A DNA stretch of 64,000 nt from JAJYKC01 sp963823105 (GCA_963823105.1 CAWGKC010000002.1:124001-188000), one strand, 5' to 3'; positions 52,190 to 61,511 are shown, numbered from the stretch's first letter. A program made the numbers and translations. Notes: generated by a model from the sequence alone, not told the origin.

Positions 52190-53152
52190 CTATGCCGGCG
52201 TCACCGGCTCCTTCCGGCACCGCACTTCCCGCACCGCGTAGATCCGCCGCCCCTGGCTTTCGAAATACGTCCGGATCATCACCTCGCCCAGCAGCCCCGT
52301 GGAGAACATCATCAGTCCCGCCAGCACCAGCATCGCGCCCATCACCATCAGCGGCCCATGCTCGATCATCACCGATTGCCCGGCGATCTTCGCCACCAGC
52401 AGCCCGCCCAGAATCGCCCCGCCCGTCGTCAACCCCAGCAGCCCGATCCGCCCGAAGAAATGCATCGGCCGCGTGAAATACCGCAGCAGAAACTTGATCG
52501 TCAGAATGTCGAACAGCACGTTGAACGTCCGCCCCAGCCCATAGTGCGAAGCCCCGTTCGCCCTCGGAATATTGCGGATCGGCACCTCGACGATTCGCGC
52601 GCCGTAAAAACTCGCCAGCGCCGGAATGAACCGGTGCAGCTCGCCATACAAGTTCACTTCTTTGATCACTTCCGCCCGGTACGCCTTGAACGTCGTGCCG
52701 AAGTCGCGCAAGTCCACTCCCGACGCCTTCGCCATCAGCCAATTCGCGATGCGCGAGGGAAACTTCCGCGTGATGGCGTTGTCCACGCGATTCTTGCGCC
52801 ACCCGCTGGCGATATCGTACCCCTCGTCGATCTTCTGAAGCAGCGCCGGAATATCCTCCGGCGCATGCTGCAAATCCCCGTCGAGCGAAATAATCACGCT
52901 CCCCTGCGCCTCGTCGAACCCCGCCGACAGAGCCGCCGTCTGCCCAAAATTCCTCCGCAGCCGGATCACCTTCAGCCGCGCATCGGTCTCCACCAGATTC
53001 GCCAGCAGATCGAAGCTCCGGTCCGTCGAAGCGTCGTCCACAAACAGGATCTCGTAAGGCTTCCGCAGCCCTTCCATCACCCGCGTCAGCCGGTCGTACA
53101 ACGGCAGAATCGAAGGCTCCTCGTTATGAATCGGTATGACGATCGACAGCAT
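52190..53152 (-). CDS. GT2 glycosyltransferase of the DPM1/ArnC-like type with two C-terminal membrane helices
   Basis: A 320-aa protein: MLSIVIPIHNEEPSILPLYD, IILSLDGDLQHAPEDIP (the DxD-like region), RDFGTTFKAYRAEV and two membrane helices (about 230-255 and 270-295). It belongs to the polyprenyl-phosphate sugar transferase group, loading a sugar onto undecaprenyl phosphate for a GT39-type enzyme like the one at 34.8-36.1 kb. Confidence 0.88.
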   Translation of the reverse strand: MLSIVIPIHNEEPSILPLYDRLTRVMEGLRKPYEILFVDDASTDRSFDLLANLVETDARLKVIRLRRNFGQTAALSAGFDEAQGSVIISLDGDLQHAPEDIPALLQKIDEGYDIASGWRKNRVDNAITRKFPSRIANWLMAKASGVDLRDFGTTFKAYRAEVIKEVNLYGELHRFIPALASFYGARIVEVPIRNIPRANGASHYGLGRTFNVLFDILTIKFLLRYFTRPMHFFGRIGLLGLTTGGAILGGLLVAKIAGQSVMIEHGPLMVMGAMLVLAGLMMFSTGLLGEVMIRTYFESQGRRIYAVREVRCRKEPVTPA

Positions 53153-53182
53153 GTCCCGCGAACCCCAAGTATATCAGCGCGC

Positions 53183-53401
53183 CTACAGGACCCCCTCCTC
53201 TCTCAGCGCACGCCGCAGCGCGGCCACCTCCGGGTCGTTTATGAACAACACTTCGATCGTGATTTGTCCAACTGGCGTGAGCCCCGTTAACACCGCCTCA
53301 TTCCACTGGAGATGAAGAAGCCGGACGATTTCCCCCACTTCGGCGTCGAACCCCGCGAGAATCGCCCCCGTGAATCGATTGCAGTGCAGCCAGGATGGCT
53401 C
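53183..53401 (-). pseudogene. C-terminal relic of an HNH endonuclease-type protein
   Basis: About 72 codons without start: WLHCNRFTGAILAGFDAEVG EIVRLLHL, then QWNEAVLTGLTPVGQITIEV LFINDPEVAALRRALREEGV L. This is the tail expected behind the HNH CxxC/HxxHH domain in a widespread small nuclease; the catalytic part is gone. It is preceded by the 98-aa gene that normally accompanies such nucleases. Confidence 0.5.
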
Positions 53402-53461
53402 AATCGCGGTAGTCGCCGCACTTAAACGCTCGCCGCCAGATCTCGCGAATATCGTTCGCCT

Positions 53462-53758
53462 TCAACCTGGCGATCCGGCCGCTCCCGGGATATTCAGCGC
53501 TCGCCGCGCTTTGGATTGCATCACCGCCAGCAAATTGCCGGCGTGCAAATAACTATCAAGCTCGGCCAGTTCCACGTCGGTCAACTTGCCCTCGCGCCCG
53601 AGTTCCGCCAGTTCATCCATCCGGGCAATGTCGCCGTCGTCGAACCGAAAGGAAAGCAGGTACTCGGCCACGCCACGGGACAAATCGTCTTGCCGCATCT
53701 GAATCAGGCGGGAAAGAATCGCGGCTTCGGTATTTTGCGGGATAGCCTGCTTGCTCAT
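53462..53758 (-). CDS. Small conserved protein next to an HNH relic
   Basis: A 98-aa protein (MSKQAIPQNTEAAILSRLIQ, LDSYLHAGNLLAVMQSKARR ALN). The LDSYLHAGNLLAVMQSKAR ending is, from memory, frequent in acidobacteria and planctomycetes ahead of HNH endonuclease genes. Function unknown, possibly regulatory. ATG 53758. Confidence 0.68.
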   Translation of the reverse strand: MSKQAIPQNTEAAILSRLIQMRQDDLSRGVAEYLLSFRFDDGDIARMDELAELGREGKLTDVELAELDSYLHAGNLLAVMQSKARRALNIPGAAGSPG

Positions 53759-54145
53759 TGCGCTGAACTCCACTTTTATTTTGCCATCTTGCGGCGCCCA
53801 CGTGCGCCGGACGGCGTCCAGGCATGACAGCTCGATTCGCGACTCCAAAATTTAGAACTACGGAAGCGCGCGAACGGATGCGATGCGGAGCGGGGATGTA
53901 CGCCGCCCATCTTGGCGGTTCCGCGATCGACCAGCGAGTCGCGCGGCTGGTCGCGACGGGAACGTTGGTGGAGGTGACATGCAATGAAAAAGCGATACCG
54001 TAGCCCCCTTACGGCGGCGATTCATGAGACGGCCGAAGCCATCCACGCCGCCGGCGTCATAGCCAACCAAACGATTCGCGAATTCGACGAACTGTGCCTT
54101 ACGCCGGCCCAGCCGCTGAAACCTAGGGAAATCCGCGCCCTTCGT
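53759..54145. other. Stretch without a recognised gene
   Basis: About 390 bases; short open frames in several directions but none with family features. GC is slightly lower around 53840-54000. Nothing else seen. Confidence 0.5.
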
Positions 54146-54901
54146 CTACCTTTCAGCCGCGAAGGACGGCACGGCCCGCCTTCCCGCGTAAACCTGGTCG
54201 AGAACGGCATTCGTGCGCGGCGAGCCTGGCGGAGGCTGACGGCCCTCAAGCTCGTTATGCAACATCATCGCCTCCGACGGCTTCCGTTCCACATAGCCGC
54301 GCGCTACGCTCAACTCCGCACGGTCCGGCTCCGTCCGCATCACCTCCGTCACCGTCTTGCTCACCGACGCCACCCGCCGTCCGCCGCGATCCTCGATCTC
54401 ACTCGAATCGCTCAAAGGGAAACAATCGAGCGCGGGCGCCAGCTTCCTGGTCGTCACGATCCGCCCCTCGCCGATGTCGAATGTTCTCGTCTCCCGCACC
54501 ACGCCGTATCCCAGAATCGTCCCGGCCTTCGGCAAGGACGCGCAATCGGGCTTTGCTCTCATGCGTTCCAACTCGCCGCGCGAAAGCGCATAAGTCGTCT
54601 TCGACAATGTCTCGCTGTCGAGCGCGATCTTGACCCCTCGCCGGACGTCGGTAATCACCCTCATCCCGTCCGGTCTCCCGTCGATCGCCTGCCGCGCCTG
54701 CACGGTAGAACCATCGCCCCAAACCGAGTGCGTCTCCAGAAAAACGCCCTTGTCCACTCCCACGCGATCATAGTGATTTTCAACCTGAACGGCGATAAAC
54801 GCAACGTGCCGCCCCTTCACCTATCGTCTGGCCTCCACACTCACCGCCACGCCAGCCAGAACGATACCCAACCAGACGAGAAGTTTCCTGTTCACCGCCA
54901 T
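54146..54901 (-). pseudogene. Secreted protein of unknown function, interrupted by an in-frame TAG
   Basis: ATG 54901 opens a signal peptide MAVNRKLLVWLGIVLAGVAV SVEARR, then TAG (54823-54821), then with no frame change VKGRHVAFIAVQVENHYDRV and on for 224 residues to 54146. The mature part (TILGYGVVRETRTFDIGEGR, VIVTTRKLAPALDCFPL-like) has no known family but a plausible exported-protein character. Without the TAG the product would be about 250 aa. A GTG after the TAG could restart translation without the signal. Confidence 0.6.
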
Positions 54902-54970
54902 GACCCTCCTCCGGCTACATTTTATACCGCCCCACGCGGCGCGAGTTGTCCAACCAAGCGACGTCCGCGC

Positions 54971-54999
54971 TTGACACCCGCCTCCCTGCCTCTTACGCT
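54971..54999 (+). promoter_or_regulatory. Promoter of the orphan parD gene
   Basis: TTGACA at 54971-54976, 17-base spacer, TACGCT at 54994-54999, seven bases before the ParD ATG. The -35 box is perfect, the -10 partial; the short leader implies leaderless or nearly leaderless mRNA. Confidence 0.5.
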
Positions 55000-55006
55000 C
55001 AAGGGT

Positions 55007-55360
55007 ATGGAAGTGAGCCTTACTCCGGACCAAGAGGCCTTCGTTCAACAGGCGATCGAGACCGGGCGCTTTCACGCGAGCGAAGACGCCGTCCGGGAAG
55101 CGCTGTCCCTGTGGGAAGAGCGCGAGCGCAAGCGAGCGGAATTCTTGGCGACTCTGGAAGACTCCAAAGCCTCTCTGGCGCGTGGCGAAGGCCGCGTGAT
55201 TACGGAGCAATCGATGCGCGAACTCGCCGAAGAAGTGACCCAGCGCGGTCTCCGCCGGTTTTCCTTTCCCGCACGATTAGAACTGCTCTCGCCGGCAACC
55301 GCGAACGCTTCACCACCACCCATAGCCGGACCTTTTCCGCCCGTCGCGAAGTCACTTTAA
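55007..55360 (+). CDS. Orphan ParD-like antitoxin with an altered C-terminus
   Basis: A 117-aa protein. Residues 1-80 are ParD/RHH-like (MEVSLTPDQEAFVQQAIETG RFHASEDAVREALSLWEERE); the last 37 (RRFSFPARLELLSPATANAS and on) are unrelated. The usual parE does not follow; instead the convergent recJ overlaps by four bases. A TTGACA (54971-54976) with 17 bases to TACGCT forms a likely promoter just ahead. Probably a truncated module; function as a lone repressor possible. Confidence 0.72.
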   Translation: MEVSLTPDQEAFVQQAIETGRFHASEDAVREALSLWEERERKRAEFLATLEDSKASLARGEGRVITEQSMRELAEEVTQRGLRRFSFPARLELLSPATANASPPPIAGPFPPVAKSL

Positions 55361-57072
55361 GCCCCCCGCACATCCCGCAACACCGCCTGCCACCCCTCCC
55401 GCCCATACTCCCGCCCCGCTTCGTCCCGCTCCACGCAAATCGCCGCATCCACCCTCGCCCCCGCCTGCAACTCGCCCGCCCGCTCCGCAAAGCCCCACCC
55501 GATCGCCGTCATCTGCCTCCCGTTCTTCCGCAGGTTCACCCGCAAATGTTTCTCCTTCACCACCCGCGCCGCCGTCACCTCCGCGCCCATCACCGCCAGC
55601 ACCGGCTGCCGGTTGCCAAACCCAAACGGAGCCAGTTCCTCCATCTCCCGCACCATCCCCTCGTCCAACTCGCCAAACTCCACCACCGTGTCGATCTTCA
55701 CCACCGGCCGGAAATCCTCCTCCGTCAATCGCGCCGCCGCATGCGCCCGCAGCCTCTCGCGAAACTCCGGCACCTTCGCCGCCGCCAGAGTCACGCCCGC
55801 CGCCTGCCGGTGCCCTCCAAATCGATCGAACAGATCCCGCATCGCCTCCAGCGCCTCCAGCAAATGAAAACCCGCCGCGCTCCGCCCCGATCCCCGCGCC
55901 ACGCCGTCCTCTTCCCCCAACACAAACGCCGGCCTTCCGAACCGCTCCGCCACGCGGCTCGCCACAATCCCCACCACCCCTCGATGCCATCCCTCGCCGC
56001 TGAAAACCAGCGCCGCGCCCATCTCCCCCTCCGCCGCGCCGCCCTCCAGAATCGTCTTCAAAATCTCCGCTTCCGCCTTCTGCCGCTCCCGGTTCATCCC
56101 ATCCAACTTCGCCGCGATCTCCCTCGCCCGCCCCGCATCGACCGTCGTAAAAAGTTCGATCACCTCCGCCGCGTCCGCCATCCGCCCCGCCGCGTTGATC
56201 CTCGGCGCAACCCGGAACGCCACCTGCATCGCCGTCGGAACCACCCCCGCCGCGAATCCCGCCGAATCCAGCAGCGCCCGCAGCCCGATATTCTTCACCG
56301 CCCCCAATCCCGCCAGCCCGTGCTTCACGATCACCCGGTTCTCGCCCGTCAACGGCACCACATCGGCCACCGTCGCCATCGCCGCCATTTTCAAAAACGA
56401 TTCCGTCACCGCCTCCAACCGCGCCGCGGTCCAGCCCATCGTCCCCAACAACGCCCGCGCCAATTGAAACGCCACCCCCGCCCCGCACAGCGACTTATTC
56501 GGATACGCGCAATCGCGCCGGTTCGGATTCAACACCGCCACCGCCGGCGGCAGCGCCTCGTCCGGCAAATGATGGTCGGTGACAATCACGTCGATCCCGC
56601 GCTCCCCCGCGCCCCGCACCACGTCGCCCGCGCGAATCCCCGTGTCCACGCTCACCATCAACCGCACCCCGTCCGCCGCCGCCCGCTCGATCGCCTCGGC
56701 GTGCATCCCATAACCTTCCTTCAACCGGTGCGGCACGTGGAACTCCGCCTTCCCTCCCGCCATCTCGATCGCCTTGCGCAGGATCGTCACCGCCGTCGTC
56801 CCGTCCACGTCGTAGTCGCCGTAGATCAGAATCTTCTCCCCGCCCTCGATCGCCGCCCGCAGCCGCGCCACCGCCTCCCGCATCCCCGCCAATTGGTAAG
56901 GATCGTTCAACCCGTCGAGCGTGGGCCGCAAAAAAAGCGCCGCCGCCTCCGCGTCCTCGAACCCCCGCGCCGCCAGCACCCGCGCCGTCGCCGCGCGCAC
57001 TCCGAGCGCCGCCCCCAGCGCCGCTTCAATCTCCGGCTTCGGTTCCGCGAATTCCCAACGAGCCTGCCGCAA
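55357..57072 (-). CDS. recJ: RecJ, single-strand-specific 5'-3' exonuclease
   Basis: A 571-aa DHH phosphoesterase. Motifs: ILIYGDYDVDGTTAVTILRK (motif I), DVIVTDHHLPDE (motif II, DHH), APRINAAGRMADA and the C-terminal DHHA1 domain with GEGWHRGVVGIVASRVAERF and FGGHRQAAGVTLA. Length is that of the core family. It serves recombination and mismatch repair. ATG 57072. Confidence 0.95.
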   Translation of the reverse strand: MRQARWEFAEPKPEIEAALGAALGVRAATARVLAARGFEDAEAAALFLRPTLDGLNDPYQLAGMREAVARLRAAIEGGEKILIYGDYDVDGTTAVTILRKAIEMAGGKAEFHVPHRLKEGYGMHAEAIERAAADGVRLMVSVDTGIRAGDVVRGAGERGIDVIVTDHHLPDEALPPAVAVLNPNRRDCAYPNKSLCGAGVAFQLARALLGTMGWTAARLEAVTESFLKMAAMATVADVVPLTGENRVIVKHGLAGLGAVKNIGLRALLDSAGFAAGVVPTAMQVAFRVAPRINAAGRMADAAEVIELFTTVDAGRAREIAAKLDGMNRERQKAEAEILKTILEGGAAEGEMGAALVFSGEGWHRGVVGIVASRVAERFGRPAFVLGEEDGVARGSGRSAAGFHLLEALEAMRDLFDRFGGHRQAAGVTLAAAKVPEFRERLRAHAAARLTEEDFRPVVKIDTVVEFGELDEGMVREMEELAPFGFGNRQPVLAVMGAEVTAARVVKEKHLRVNLRKNGRQMTAIGWGFAERAGELQAGARVDAAICVERDEAGREYGREGWQAVLRDVRGA

Positions 57073-57084
57073 GAAACGACGCGC

Positions 57085-57573
57085 TCAGTTCTTCGAGAAG
57101 TATCCGCCCATCGGATCTTCGTCTTCTTCCTGCGTCTGCGGTTCCGCGAAATCCAGATCGTCCATCAGCGTCGTGAACTCCTCGAACCACGGCGCCCGCA
57201 TCTCGTAAATATAGATCCGCCCCTCGTGATCGAATGACAACTCCACCGCGCAAGTAAATCCCTCATACCTTCTCAGCTCTTCCAATCGCTGCTCGGTCAG
57301 CCGGTAATCGTCGCGATTCACCCCGCTCGCCTCCAGTTGGTCCAACGCCTCGTCGAGCGTCTCCGCGTCGAACTCCCGGCGATGAAACACCACCAGCTTC
57401 GTCCCCGCCGCCCGCGCCGCCTTCAGAAACTCCCGGTAATCGGGATGCCGCTCGCAATCCCAATAAACCGCCTCCTCCTCCGTCGCGCGCGAGTAGCCGT
57501 GGAAGACATTGAAGCCCTCCTTGCCGAGAAACTCCTCGATCTCGGTTTTCAATGTGTCCAAATTGGTGCTCAT
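57085..57573 (-). CDS. Conserved acidic protein of unknown function
   Basis: A 162-aa soluble, acidic protein (MSTNLDTLKTEIEEFLGKEG FNVFHGYSRATEEEAVYWDC ERHPDYREFLKAA). Cysteine pair and the pattern HRREFDAETLDEALDQL and EGFTCAVELSFDHEGRIYIY suggest a small alpha/beta fold. 12 bases ahead of recJ on the same strand, so perhaps co-transcribed. No family recognised. Confidence 0.75.
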   Translation of the reverse strand: MSTNLDTLKTEIEEFLGKEGFNVFHGYSRATEEEAVYWDCERHPDYREFLKAARAAGTKLVVFHRREFDAETLDEALDQLEASGVNRDDYRLTEQRLEELRRYEGFTCAVELSFDHEGRIYIYEMRAPWFEEFTTLMDDLDFAEPQTQEEDEDPMGGYFSKN

Positions 57574-57644
57574 GCCGCCGCCTACACGGTATCACAGAAA
57601 TCCGGCTGCGAACTCCGGATTCAGCCCATCCTGACGCCCCAGCG

Positions 57645-58572
57645 TCACGGCGTCGGCGCCGCCGCGCGCTTGCCCGGCCCATCCGTAAGTTCGCACTTCA
57701 GCTCCTTCGCGAAGCGATCGAAAAACCAGTCGTCGTCGAAGCGGCGCTCGGCATGCATCCAGTACGCGCGGTCCTCCACGTCCCCTGCCGCAAGCCGCGC
57801 GCGGGCCGCGGGAAAGGCGGCATACTGCGTCAGCCGCTCCACGACGCGACGCCGCCGTTCCGGTCCGAAGTGGATGGTCGCCAGCCGCAGCTTATTGTGC
57901 AGCACCGGCTCCCAACCGACCTCGTAGGGATAACGCGGGCGGAAGAAATGCTCCACATCCACACCCGGCGCAACCCAACACTCATAACCGAGCGTCCACA
58001 GCCGGATGGACAGCTCCGCATCCTCGGAACCCCACACGATCATGCCGGAATCGAAGCCCCCTGCGGCGGCGAAGACATCGCGGCGCATGGCCAGAAACCC
58101 CCCACCGAGCAACGGCGCCGGATAGGGTTCGGCCTTCGCCCGCCCAAGCCAGTCGATATCCAAACTCGCATTGCGCCATTTCTGGCCATAACCCGTGCTC
58201 TCAACCGGCGTTGGCCGCATGATGCTGATGGCCGGCGCCACCGCCCCGGCTTCGGGGCGGGACAGTAGATCCAGCAGCGGGCCGGCCCAGTCCGGCGGAA
58301 CCGTGACATGAGCGTCGCTGAATACCAGCGTCTCCCCCAGTGCATGCTCCGCGCCGAAATTGCGCGCCCTGGCAACCCCCAGCCGTTCCGCCGGGCGAAG
58401 CAGCGTCACCCCCTCGTATCCGCCCATCAGAAAATCGGCGCTATGATCGGCGGACCCATCGTCCACCACGATGATTTCGCCGCCGGGCGGGAGTCGCGCC
58501 GCCAGATTATCGATCGGTGCGGCGCAAGTGCTCTCCTTCGTTGAGGCTCGCCACAATCACGCTCACCCTCAT
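57645..58572 (-). pseudogene. GT2 glycosyltransferase, frameshifted near the N-terminus
   Basis: ATG 58572 opens MRVSVIVASLNEGEHLRRT, then near 58514 the reading must move one frame to IDNLAARLPPGGEIIVVDDG S and the rest of a normal GT-A protein (SDAHVTVPPDWAGPLLDLLS, APLLGGGFLAMRRDVFAAAG GFD, GSEDAELSIRLWTLGYE) to 57645. One extra base in ACC[G]ATC explains it. As sequenced the frame from 58556 lacks the first nucleotide-binding strand. The start overlaps the preceding GT2 gene (ATGA). Confidence 0.78.
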
Positions 58573-59273
58573 CCGGCGGCCTCGTAACGGAGCGAACGAT
58601 AAAACTCCAGGCTCTCCGGATCGATCAACTCTTCAAGCGCCTTGGGATAAACGGGCATGCGCCGGAATAGTTGGTCCACCGTTTCCGATCCCCAGTCCGT
58701 CCACGTGTTGCCGCCGTGCCGGACGAGCAGATAGGACTCCGGAGCGCGCACCCGGACTAAGTGCGGATGATGATCCAGCAGAAAATACTTGTCCACTTCG
58801 CCGGGACGGTCGCGAAACGGCGCTCGCAGCCAGACTTCCCGGTGAAAGCATAACGTGCCACCCGCCGCCCAATGCTCCCCCGAGAAATGCAGTTGCGCGC
58901 CGCCCGCCATCAGTACCAGGAAACTGCCCCAGGCCACCACCGTGCGCTCGCGTTCGCCCGCCGCTAAGCCAGCCACCGCGCGCTCCAGAAAATCCGGCGC
59001 GTAGTAATCGTCGTCGTCAAGTTTTTGGAGGATCGTCCCCCTCGCCTCCTCCGCGCCGATGTTCAGTTTGATCCCAACCGGCGTGCGCCGTTCCAAACGC
59101 AGATATCGTACGCGGGACGCGCCGCGGCAGAGTTCGGCGACGGGTTCGTCGCCGTCGTCCACGACGATCAACTCCGAATCGGCGTAGCTCTGCCGCTCGA
59201 AACACCGAATCGCCTGGCGCACGAAAGCGCCCCGGTTGCGCGTCGCGACTATGCAAGATAAAAGTTCACCCAT
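58569..59273 (-). CDS. GT2 glycosyltransferase
   Basis: A 234-aa GT-A protein: SCIVATRNRGAFVRQAIRCF ERQSYADSELIVVDDGD, then ILQKLDDDDYYAPDFLERAV with an acidic DDDD metal site. No membrane helix. Part of a five-gene leftward run of glycosyltransferases (57.6-62.5 kb). Acceptor and donor unknown. Confidence 0.85.
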   Translation of the reverse strand: MGELLSCIVATRNRGAFVRQAIRCFERQSYADSELIVVDDGDEPVAELCRGASRVRYLRLERRTPVGIKLNIGAEEARGTILQKLDDDDYYAPDFLERAVAGLAAGERERTVVAWGSFLVLMAGGAQLHFSGEHWAAGGTLCFHREVWLRAPFRDRPGEVDKYFLLDHHPHLVRVRAPESYLLVRHGGNTWTDWGSETVDQLFRRMPVYPKALEELIDPESLEFYRSLRYEAAG

Positions 59274-59294
59274 ACGGACCCCTCCGTCCGGCGC

Positions 59295-60170
59295 TCATAT
59301 CTCGATCTCGAATCTGCGGCAAAACCATTCCGCGTCGCGCTTTCGCAGGGCGCGCACCGAACCGTAGCGCGCCCAAATGTCGCTCGCCAGCAGCGTGCAG
59401 GCCGCCTCCGGGAATGCGGGCTTCGTGCGGGCGCAAGCCAGGATTCTCTCGAGCTGAGGCCCTTCAAAGTGCAGCACCGCCGTTCGCAGCCGATTATAGA
59501 GAAGATCGTGCCAGCCGATGGGAAACCCGTCCTTCTTGAACAAATGCGCCACCTCCGCTTCCGGGACCATCGTGACCGTGTACCCCGAAAGCCAGCAGCG
59601 GATGCACAACTCGACGTCCTCCATCCCGAAGCTCCGCATCGGTTCGAACCCGCCCACGTGGTCGAAAAACTCCCTGCGCATCGCCATGCAGCCGCCGCCA
59701 ACGAGCGGAACCGCATAGGGCTCGCTCCCCCACCTGGGTAGCCATTCGACCCCCAATTCCTTATCGCGCAGCGTCAACCCGAACGTCGTCGCGCCGGGGC
59801 GCTCCAGGCTGCTGATCTGCGGCGCCACGATCCCCGCATCGGGTTGGTGAAGTTCCACGAGAATTCGTTGCAGCCATCCGCCGCGCGGAACGCAATGCGC
59901 GTCCATAAAAATCAAAACCGGCGCAGCCGCCCGCGCCACTCCAAGAGTCCGCGCCCCCGCCACCCCATGGCGCCGCTCCAAATCCACCAGCGTGACGTTC
60001 TCAAACCCGCCCGGCCCCGACCGAAGAAAATCGCATCCACCGTCTGTCGACCCATCGTTGACGACGACAATTTCGTACTCGGCCTCCGCCGTCTCCCGAA
60101 TCGCCTCCAGCGTCCGCCGCAGCCTTTCGCCTTCGTTATGAACCGGAAGAATGATAGATAGATCGATCAT
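59295..60170 (-). CDS. GT2 glycosyltransferase (GalNAc-T-like)
   Basis: A 291-aa protein: MIDLSIILPVHNEGERLRRT LEAIRETAEAEYEIVVVNDG, then IFMDAHCVPRGGWLQ, VPLVGGGCMAMRREFFDHVG GFEP and FGMEDVELCIRCWLSGYTV. The MDAHC, GGGCMAMRR and MEDVE sites resemble the polypeptide-GalNAc-transferase-like branch of GT2. 21 bases ahead of the next GT2 gene. Confidence 0.87.
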   Translation of the reverse strand: MIDLSIILPVHNEGERLRRTLEAIRETAEAEYEIVVVNDGSTDGGCDFLRSGPGGFENVTLVDLERRHGVAGARTLGVARAAAPVLIFMDAHCVPRGGWLQRILVELHQPDAGIVAPQISSLERPGATTFGLTLRDKELGVEWLPRWGSEPYAVPLVGGGCMAMRREFFDHVGGFEPMRSFGMEDVELCIRCWLSGYTVTMVPEAEVAHLFKKDGFPIGWHDLLYNRLRTAVLHFEGPQLERILACARTKPAFPEAACTLLASDIWARYGSVRALRKRDAEWFCRRFEIEI

Positions 60171-60279
60171 CGCCTGTAATGAGATCTTTACCGAGCCACG
60201 CCGTCTCGCCCACGTTACGAAATTAGCTCACTAACCGTCGAACGCATGTTACATCGCCCGAAGCGCGGTCATTTTCCGT

Positions 60280-61500
60280 TCAAACTCTTCGGATCCCGGG
60301 AGTGAGACCGGAGGCCGTAAGAGTAAGTTGCACCCGCAGAGCCGCAGGCGGATTTGCGCGATCCGGATGCGTCGAATCGTACAGAGCGGCGGCGTAGTCG
60401 AAGTCTTCTAGAGTAGACACAAGGCAAAAGTAACATGCGTTTGGGCGGATGGCATCGAAGTAATCGTCGCCGCACCAAACGCGGAAGTCCCCCGTCCACA
60501 ACGCCTCGGACTCGGGCGTCCTCTTGACCGTTTGAGTGCCGACGACAATTGTATCGCCATGATGCTGGCGAAGCCGGCGCCACTTCGCCCAAGCCATGAA
60601 TCGATGCCCGGCTGGACACCACGCAACCACGCTGTACGGATTTGGGAAGTTGTTCCAAGGTTCGAGAAACCGCCTTACTCGGAGCCTGTCGTGGATTCTC
60701 TTAATGAGTTCAATTGTTTTTTCTACCTCGTCGCCGACCCGGACAACCACGGTCAACCACGGTTCGCCCCACTGTACGCCGGGCGCAAACTGAGGGAAGT
60801 TTTGTTGGCACCATACCAGGCGTTCTTCATAGACCGATCCGTATTGGTTCGGCCAGATCCCCGTTTCCCGAAACAGTCTTGGAAAACTGCCGGAAGCCCG
60901 GCGATACGGATGGACGTTTGTAACGACATGGACGATGATTCCCGCCAGGAACCACCGGTATGCCATCTCGTCGTCGTCTACGCCCCAACCCGGTTCCGCG
61001 AACGGTCCTTCCTCGGAGAAACGCAATCCATGGAACGCCGCGGCTCGAGCCAGACAATAGTGCGTCTGAGACAACTGCCAGTTCCGGTACGTGTCTTCGT
61101 CGCGGATCGGATCGGGCCACTCGCGGGATGCCGCCTCTTCGTCGTTTATGGTTTGTGGTAAGTCGACGCCGATGACGTGAACCTCGGGGTGGCGCTCAAG
61201 GTATTCGATCATTCGAGCGACGCCGCCTCGAAGCGGTCGAATGCCCCCGTCCAACATCAGCACGTAATCGAATCGTTCCGCGCGGTCCAATCCCGCGTTT
61301 CTCCCTGGGCCGGCGCCCTTGTTCTCCCGGTGGATCTGGTTTACCTCGGGCTGCGCGCAGAGCCACTCGCGTGTACCGTCGATACTCCCGTTGTTTACGA
61401 CTACGATTTCATCGACAAGCAATTCCTCCCGCAGGATCGAGACCTGCTGCCGCAGGAGCGGCAAGTTGTCCAGTGTGGTGATGACAGCCTTGACGATCAC
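60280..61500 (-). CDS. GT2 glycosyltransferase
   Basis: A 406-aa protein from GTG 61500 (VIVKAVITTLDNLPLLRQQV). GT-A core: DEIVVVNNGSIDGTREWLC, NKGAGPGRNAGLDRAERFDY VLMLDGGIRPL; then a long C-terminal part with GWGVDDDEMAYRWFLAG. The upstream extension to 61560 overlaps the preceding gene and has no similarity. Follows the GT4 gene by 11 bases. Lower GC than the left half of the window. Confidence 0.82.
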   Translation of the reverse strand: MIVKAVITTLDNLPLLRQQVSILREELLVDEIVVVNNGSIDGTREWLCAQPEVNQIHRENKGAGPGRNAGLDRAERFDYVLMLDGGIRPLRGGVARMIEYLERHPEVHVIGVDLPQTINDEEAASREWPDPIRDEDTYRNWQLSQTHYCLARAAAFHGLRFSEEGPFAEPGWGVDDDEMAYRWFLAGIIVHVVTNVHPYRRASGSFPRLFRETGIWPNQYGSVYEERLVWCQQNFPQFAPGVQWGEPWLTVVVRVGDEVEKTIELIKRIHDRLRVRRFLEPWNNFPNPYSVVAWCPAGHRFMAWAKWRRLRQHHGDTIVVGTQTVKRTPESEALWTGDFRVWCGDDYFDAIRPNACYFCLVSTLEDFDYAAALYDSTHPDRANPPAALRVQLTLTASGLTPGIRRV

Positions 61501-61511
61501 GGGATAAACAA

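Noticed and set aside
7241..54823. TAG recoding to an amino acid (pyrrolysine or suppressed amber)
   Set aside because: TAG ends several intact genes here, for example the ECHDC3-like protein, the AbrB antitoxin and the kdp microprotein, so it is an ordinary stop.
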